Below, piece after piece: positions 51,501-55,284 of a DNA stretch of 55,284 bases (position 1 is its first letter; each line of letters begins with the position of its first letter). The translations under genes and the position numbers were made by a program. The stretch lies in assembly GCA_023443515.1 (NCBI GenBank), contig JAEZUC010000008.1, positions 1-55,284 on the forward strand, written 5' to 3'. The notes under the pieces are model-generated. The model searched no databases, was not told the DNA's origin, and saw only the letters and a program-made list of their open reading frames with translations. The stretch comes from Bacillota bacterium (GTDB taxonomy: Bacteria; Bacillota; Clostridia; Acetivibrionales; DSM-1351).

Positions 51501-54500
51501 GAGAGAGGCAATCTTTTATTTGTAATTTCTCCGGCACCTTTCTCATATAAAACCAGCTTAGTCTATGATGAAAATGATAATATCAAACAGGTTACTACTG
51601 CGGGAGGTGCAGCAACAAGCTATACATACGATGAAAAGGGTAATCTAAAGACTGTTACAAATAAAATAGATGATTCACAAAATGCTGTCACAACGTATGA
51701 ATATGACAGCCATGGAAGAATTACAAGCCAAACCAATCCTGAAGGTGCTGTTACAAGGTTTGAGTACGCTAATAACCCTAATCCGGCGAAAATTACAGGA
51801 CCCGAAGGTGAAATAACCAGTTTTACCTATGATGCACTAAATAGGAAAAGTACCAGCACAGATGAAAGCGGCACAGTAACATATGAATACAATGATAAAA
51901 GTTTGGTTGAGAAGCTTATTGACAGAGACAATAATGTTACTAGATATAAGTATGATAGTGTAGGGAACCTCATCAAGCTTATTAAACCTGAGCAGTATAA
52001 CCCTGCACTTGATGATGGAGTTGGTTCTACATATAAATATGACGCCATGGACAGGCCTGTTAAAGAGATAGACGGGTTAGGTAACGTAAATGCTCTAAAA
52101 TATGATGAGTTTGGAAATATCATAAAGCAGATTAATCCCAATTACTATAATAGTTCAACAGATGACGGTCTAGGCTATGGTTATACATATGATTCTAATA
52201 AACGTCTAATAAAAATGACCAATCCTTCGGGCAAGAAGTCAAGAATCAAGTATGATGTGGTTGGAAATAAGATAAAAGAAATAGACGCGAATAACTACAA
52301 TGAGGCAATCGATGACGGACCCGGAATAGAATATAGCTACGATGAACTGAACAGACTTACTACAGTATGGGATGCCGCCGGAAATGTAATAGATAGCTTT
52401 AAATACGATGCAGACGGACATGTTATAAAGGAGATAGATGGAAAAGGCTATCTGAGCGGTAGCACAGATGAATCAAGGTATGGAACTGTTTCAAAATATA
52501 ATGCTGCAGGTTGGCTTACAGAACAGAGAAAGCCTGTTAAAAATCAAAATGGCACCATATATTATCAGATTACAAAATATACATATGATAAAAACGGCAA
52601 TAAACTTAAAGAAAGGACCTCTCAAGATTATGTAACCCTTACGGGGGAACCTGAACATTGGAATACAATAACATACCAATACAACAAAAGTGGTAAGGTA
52701 ATAAAAGTAACTGACAGCGTGGGAGGTCAGGTTGAGCACTTGTATAATTCACTCGGACAGCTCCAAATGGAAAGCTCACTGGTGAATGGACAAAATTCCA
52801 ATAAAACATATTATACATACAATAAACTTGGAAAAATTGCTACTATAAAAAGAGAAATTCTTTCAAAAGACCTTGCAAACCCTGACAGCGGAGAAGTCAC
52901 ATATGCTGTAACTTCATTTAAATACGATAAAAATGGCAATGTCATAAGCACTGAAAGACCTGAAGGCTATAAAACGGACTATAAATATGACGTTTTAGGA
53001 AGATTGATTTCCCAAAAGGAGCAAGTCACTTCAAATGAAATAACCCAGTATAATACAAGCATATCCGTGAACTCCACAAAACCAGCTGTTTTTCCCGGCG
53101 AAGAGGTTGACTATCAGGTTAAAATAAATCCTGACAGAAAGATTTCAGGATTGGACATATATTTAGAATATGATACCAGAATTTGTGAATATATAAGCTC
53201 CAGACAAGAAAATGCAGACATAAAGGTTGAGGAGGTTTATTCAGGTAAGCTGAGAATATCCGGTGTAACCACTGAAATTGACAAAGAGACAGTTCTCACA
53301 TCTCTCAGGTTTAAGATAAAGGATGGTGTTACCGGAAAAGGGTATATAACAATAAATCCGTTATCAACATACACGGGTGATGATGGCAGTAAATACAAAT
53401 TCTCAGAGGGAACAGGAAAAGTGGTATCCGGAAAAACCCTTGATATGAACGGTGACGGAAAGGTTCAGACCAATGACTTTACATTAATGGCTAAAAATGA
53501 GGGTGCAACCTTATACGAATTGAAATATGATGAGAAATATGATATTGATGGTAATGGGAAGATAGATGCTGTTGATTTAAATTACATGAAGGATCGCTTA
53601 TTCAGTGAAAATCCCAATCCGTCAGATCTAAAAACTGTTGAGCAAGCAAAATTCTATGAAAAGTTTTCAAATGCAGTATACTCCGAAAAACAAATAAGCG
53701 GAGTAAGGGAGACTTCATACGAATATGACAAAGCCGGAAACCTTATCAAGGAAAAGTACAAAGATGGAGATATTGAATACACATATGATGCATATAACAG
53801 ACCTGTCACGGTAAAAGATAAAGAAGGAAACACTTCAAGAGTTTTTTATGACGAAGTAGGTAATACCACTAAAGAAATACAACCCGTAAGCTATAATTCC
53901 TCTACCGATAACGGAGCAGGCACAGAATATAAATACGATGCTATGAACAGGCTGGTTGAAATCAAAGATGCATTGGGAAATGTAATCCAAAAAAATGTAT
54001 ACGACGTAAATGGACAAGTAGTAAAAACAATAGATGCTGCGGGTTATTTGTCCGGCTCAAGTGATCCTGCCAGATATGGGATAGAGTATACATATGATAT
54101 TGGAAATAGAGTACAATCCATAACTAAACCAGAAGCAAAAACCCGGGCTGAAGCAAGCTCAAAATACGAGTATGATGCTTTGGGAAATGTAGTAACATAC
54201 ACAGACGGCGAGAATAATACAACAAGATATAGCTTTGATATGTGGGGAAAGCCTACAAAGGTTATAGACCCTTATGGAATTGTGACTAAATATTCCTATG
54301 ATAATGCCGGAAATCTGTCAGAATTGGTGGACGGAAATAATAATAAAACAGTATATATTTATAATAGCCTCAACCAGTTGGGAGAAATGATAGATCCACT
54401 TGGAAAAAAGGTTGTTTACAAATATGACAGAGAAGGCAGAATAAAACAGCAAACAGACAGAATTGGACACACAATATCTATAGATTACAATAGTGACAAT

Positions 54501-55284
54501 AACATAACCAGTGAGAGTATAATTGGAAAAGGAGATCAGCGTAAATTTCTGTACAATCGGGACGGAAGTCTTCTAGCAGCAATTACAGACTCATATGTAG
54601 ACAGCTTTACGTATACCCTGAGTGGCCATATACTGTCACAGACAAGAAATGGCAGGGAAATATTAAGTTACAGCTACGACAAAAACGGTAATGTGACCGG
54701 AGTGACTGACCAGACCGGGAAAACCACTGAATATGCATATGACAGCATTAATAATTTAAAATCGGTTAAAGACGGCAATGATGTTCTTGAAGCTTACACT
54801 TACAATACTGACAGTACAGTATCAAATATAAATTATAAAAATGGAATAGAAATAAGCTATAATTACAATAAAGACAAAAATGTTACGTCTCTGGTTCAGA
54901 AAGATGTCAAAGGAAAAACAATTAACTCCTTTGATTACACGTATGACAACAACGGCAACGAGCTTTCAAAAAAAGAGAACGGAATAGAGACAAGTTATAC
55001 ATATGACAAAATGAACAGGCTTCTGACGGCAGGTACAGATTCTTTTACATATGATAATGCGGGTAACAGGGCAACCTGGAACAAGGGAAATGAAAAAATT
55101 AAATACACCTACGATGCCAACAACAGGATGACAGCAGTAACCAGTTCAAGTAGCGGTTCTATTGTATACACCTACGATAATAATGGTAATCAGCTGACTT
55201 CATCAGATGGAACTACATATACTTATGATGGATTTAATCAATTAAAGTCCGTTGAACAGGCAGACGGTTCGTGGATGGAAAACC
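48510..55284 (+). CDS. Subtilisin-like protease fused to FN3 and an RHS/YD-repeat shell with embedded cohesin-like and dockerin modules (3' end outside window)
   Basis: At least 2,258 codons, open to the window edge. A signal peptide (1-25) and an inhibitor-like propeptide (to about 105) come first. The S8 protease has the full triad: Asp131 (VALFDTGIDV), His162 (DDNGHGTAMAS) and Ser316 (ISGTSAAVPHVAG). FN3 modules lie at about 494-577 and 580-667. The RHS entry motif is EPVNIVTGNYYDNEED...LPLQIQRSYNS (about 694-724). YD repeats of the form YxYDxxGNL run from about 760 to 1510. A cohesin-like module (about 1514-1640) and a dockerin (about 1645-1705, loops DMNGDGKVQTND and DIDGNGKIDAVD) follow, then YD repeats resume from about 1735 to the edge. 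The start follows ctggaggataaat, 39 nt after the giant gene. Confidence 0.9.
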   Translation, partial: MKKKFITIIAVVLSILIPLQNIALAKVDNPASENKTVLIKYKNNIDSLTINESGSNIKVKKNLRNKKVKLVEADDVTIKKLRKDKNVLYVEEDSTVKKSDDKITWNVERVKAPLLQRKNYSGKGIKVALFDTGIDVKNEDLNVVSGVSFVEGVKTYSDDNGHGTAMASILSALKNNSGYLGVSPEIDLYSVKVLDKNGEGKYSSIIDGLQWAIDNNINIVSMSLGGLEYSKILQDAINEAYAHNILILGASGNSGNKEQVDFPARFKNVICVGAIDENNKTASFSNGGSQLDIVAPGVSIETVGLNSKSQKISGTSAAVPHVAGIAAQIWGSKKTIINKQMRDILLGSAKTLGVQDTYGYGLIDGETSLKNINKTFNIPEKAEVTGGTGNGDGYVQALLIKYSGDNQYIKLGKSAVLGLQYSENHNDVQVTIEHDSNIVKSEVISVEGEFPYGTVTYYTCDSNVLNEIGEYTVSFHCPEHPDADEVFTIYVVNQPQNPAGLSLEPHTYYIYTSWNSVPGALGYDLEIDGASPIRVSTSSYATGDLIPNTPHTFRVRAVNEVGEGDWSESAFCYTLAAIPTEREGVFNPKELSVTMNWQDNGNSAGTPYKIILYNENGTLIKENDWTTNLSDTISGLDYLKTYIIKIKAKNFDGIESDWYELGRVVVPPRAQCDQGKLGEQYGYHNTDTQMCINEPVNIVTGNYYDNEEDINIPDIGLPLQIQRSYNSIDSKVGIMGKSWRINYESNISFDSATGNVKVTYPDGHIGEFIAKSGGNEFTGPQGIFELLTKDSKGIYSLRLKDNSVYKYNSNGKLISISDKNDNTITIAYDSLGQLSTITGESGKKLTFTFENGRIKSISDPSNRTINYYYDSKGNLSKVKRIGGGEKNYTYGEYGLTSITDENNKKFIENEYDKFNRIIRQFDEDRNEITYTYDEYAQETVCHYVASNITETYKYNDNLYVTKVTYNDNTYEEYTFDQWGNKDSIRDRKGNITRYEYNERGNLLFVISPAPFSYKTSLVYDENDNIKQVTTAGGAATSYTYDEKGNLKTVTNKIDDSQNAVTTYEYDSHGRITSQTNPEGAVTRFEYANNPNPAKITGPEGEITSFTYDALNRKSTSTDESGTVTYEYNDKSLVEKLIDRDNNVTRYKYDSVGNLIKLIKPEQYNPALDDGVGSTYKYDAMDRPVKEIDGLGNVNALKYDEFGNIIKQINPNYYNSSTDDGLGYGYTYDSNKRLIKMTNPSGKKSRIKYDVVGNKIKEIDANNYNEAIDDGPGIEYSYDELNRLTTVWDAAGNVIDSFKYDADGHVIKEIDGKGYLSGSTDESRYGTVSKYNAAGWLTEQRKPVKNQNGTIYYQITKYTYDKNGNKLKERTSQDYVTLTGEPEHWNTITYQYNKSGKVIKVTDSVGGQVEHLYNSLGQLQMESSLVNGQNSNKTYYTYNKLGKIATIKREILSKDLANPDSGEVTYAVTSFKYDKNGNVISTERPEGYKTDYKYDVLGRLISQKEQVTSNEITQYNTSISVNSTKPAVFPGEEVDYQVKINPDRKISGLDIYLEYDTRICEYISSRQENADIKVEEVYSGKLRISGVTTEIDKETVLTSLRFKIKDGVTGKGYITINPLSTYTGDDGSKYKFSEGTGKVVSGKTLDMNGDGKVQTNDFTLMAKNEGATLYELKYDEKYDIDGNGKIDAVDLNYMKDRLFSENPNPSDLKTVEQAKFYEKFSNAVYSEKQISGVRETSYEYDKAGNLIKEKYKDGDIEYTYDAYNRPVTVKDKEGNTSRVFYDEVGNTTKEIQPVSYNSSTDNGAGTEYKYDAMNRLVEIKDALGNVIQKNVYDVNGQVVKTIDAAGYLSGSSDPARYGIEYTYDIGNRVQSITKPEAKTRAEASSKYEYDALGNVVTYTDGENNTTRYSFDMWGKPTKVIDPYGIVTKYSYDNAGNLSELVDGNNNKTVYIYNSLNQLGEMIDPLGKKVVYKYDREGRIKQQTDRIGHTISIDYNSDNNITSESIIGKGDQRKFLYNRDGSLLAAITDSYVDSFTYTLSGHILSQTRNGREILSYSYDKNGNVTGVTDQTGKTTEYAYDSINNLKSVKDGNDVLEAYTYNTDSTVSNINYKNGIEISYNYNKDKNVTSLVQKDVKGKTINSFDYTYDNNGNELSKKENGIETSYTYDKMNRLLTAGTDSFTYDNAGNRATWNKGNEKIKYTYDANNRMTAVTSSSSGSIVYTYDNNGNQLTSSDGTTYTYDGFNQLKSVEQADGSWMEN
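53043..53430 (+). other. Cohesin-like module inside the YD-repeat protein
   Basis: Residues about 1514-1640 break the YD pattern. They read PGEEVDYQVKI, ISGLDIYLEYDTRICEY, LRISGVTTEI, VLTSLRFKIKDGVTGKGY and ITINPLSTYTG. This is the strand order and the L-x-Y-D pattern of the cohesin fold (a nine-strand sandwich). It is directly followed by a dockerin. Confidence 0.65.
53442..53625 (+). other. Type I-like dockerin module inside the YD-repeat protein
   Basis: Two canonical calcium loops with Asp or Asn at positions 1, 3, 5 and 12: DMNGDGKVQTND (from residue 1645) and DIDGNGKIDAVD (from residue 1678). Each is followed by a helix (FTLMAKNEG; LNYMKDRLF). The recognition pair at positions 10-11 is TN in loop 1 and AV in loop 2. 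Ala plus a hydrophobic residue is what C. cellulolyticum-type dockerins use. Confidence 0.88.

Overview
The window comes from a low-GC, flagellated Gram-positive clostridium. The evidence is the AT-rich codon use, strong AGGAGG-type ribosome sites with frequent TTG starts, the gene order SRP RNA-dnaX-ebfC-recR and prfA-ywlC-ywlE-rpiB-upp-atp, S-layer-homology (SLH) surface proteins, and a canonical dockerin and cohesin-like modules at the right end. The dockerin points to the cellulosome-forming clostridia (Ruminiclostridium-like). That genus placement is an inference, not something the sequence proves.

Layout. 1-3470: SRP RNA with its own promoter and terminator, then dnaX, ebfC and recR (replication and recombination). 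3480-8280: a DUF2087 regulator behind a palindromic operator candidate, a two-component system, and a CBS-regulated family II pyrophosphatase. 8400-11940: VTC-domain protein, DUF4956 membrane protein and a CotH-type kinase, apparently one transcription unit. 12000-15385: CNNM/CorC-type transporter, then a DUF2089 zinc-ribbon regulator followed by a YvlB-like DUF4097 protein. 15400-20795: prfA, ZIP transporter, threonylcarbamoyl-AMP synthase, YwlE-type phosphatase, rpiB, upp and a dCMP-type deaminase. 20845-23133: a WecA-type phosphosugar transferase fused in frame to a UDP-GlcNAc 2-epimerase. 23242-24818 (minus strand): motA-motB. 25065-32094: complete ATP synthase operon atpI-B-E-F-H-A-G-D-C with a terminator.

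32200-55284 is a surface-protein locus. It holds an FN3x6-SLHx3 protein and an SLH/beta-helix/Big_2 protein. Next is an 11-kb reading frame (37393-48470) made of a 567-bp tandem repeat array, then FN3, Kelch, F5/8C, FN3, two GLUG blocks, FN3 and a C-terminal cohesin-like module. This frame is broken by one UAG codon and one apparent 1-nt deletion. Last is a subtilisin-like protease fused to FN3 and a very long RHS/YD-repeat shell, running off the window. A cohesin-like module and a canonical dockerin are embedded in the middle of that YD shell.

Most of the left 32 kb is housekeeping. The novelty lies in the right-hand surface locus, the transferase-epimerase fusion with an intact internal start site, and the VTC-DUF4956-CotH trio. 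A possible reading of the right end is a secreted complex in which dockerin and cohesin-like modules join the protease/RHS protein to the giant adhesin or to the cellulosome. Nothing in the sequence alone proves such binding.
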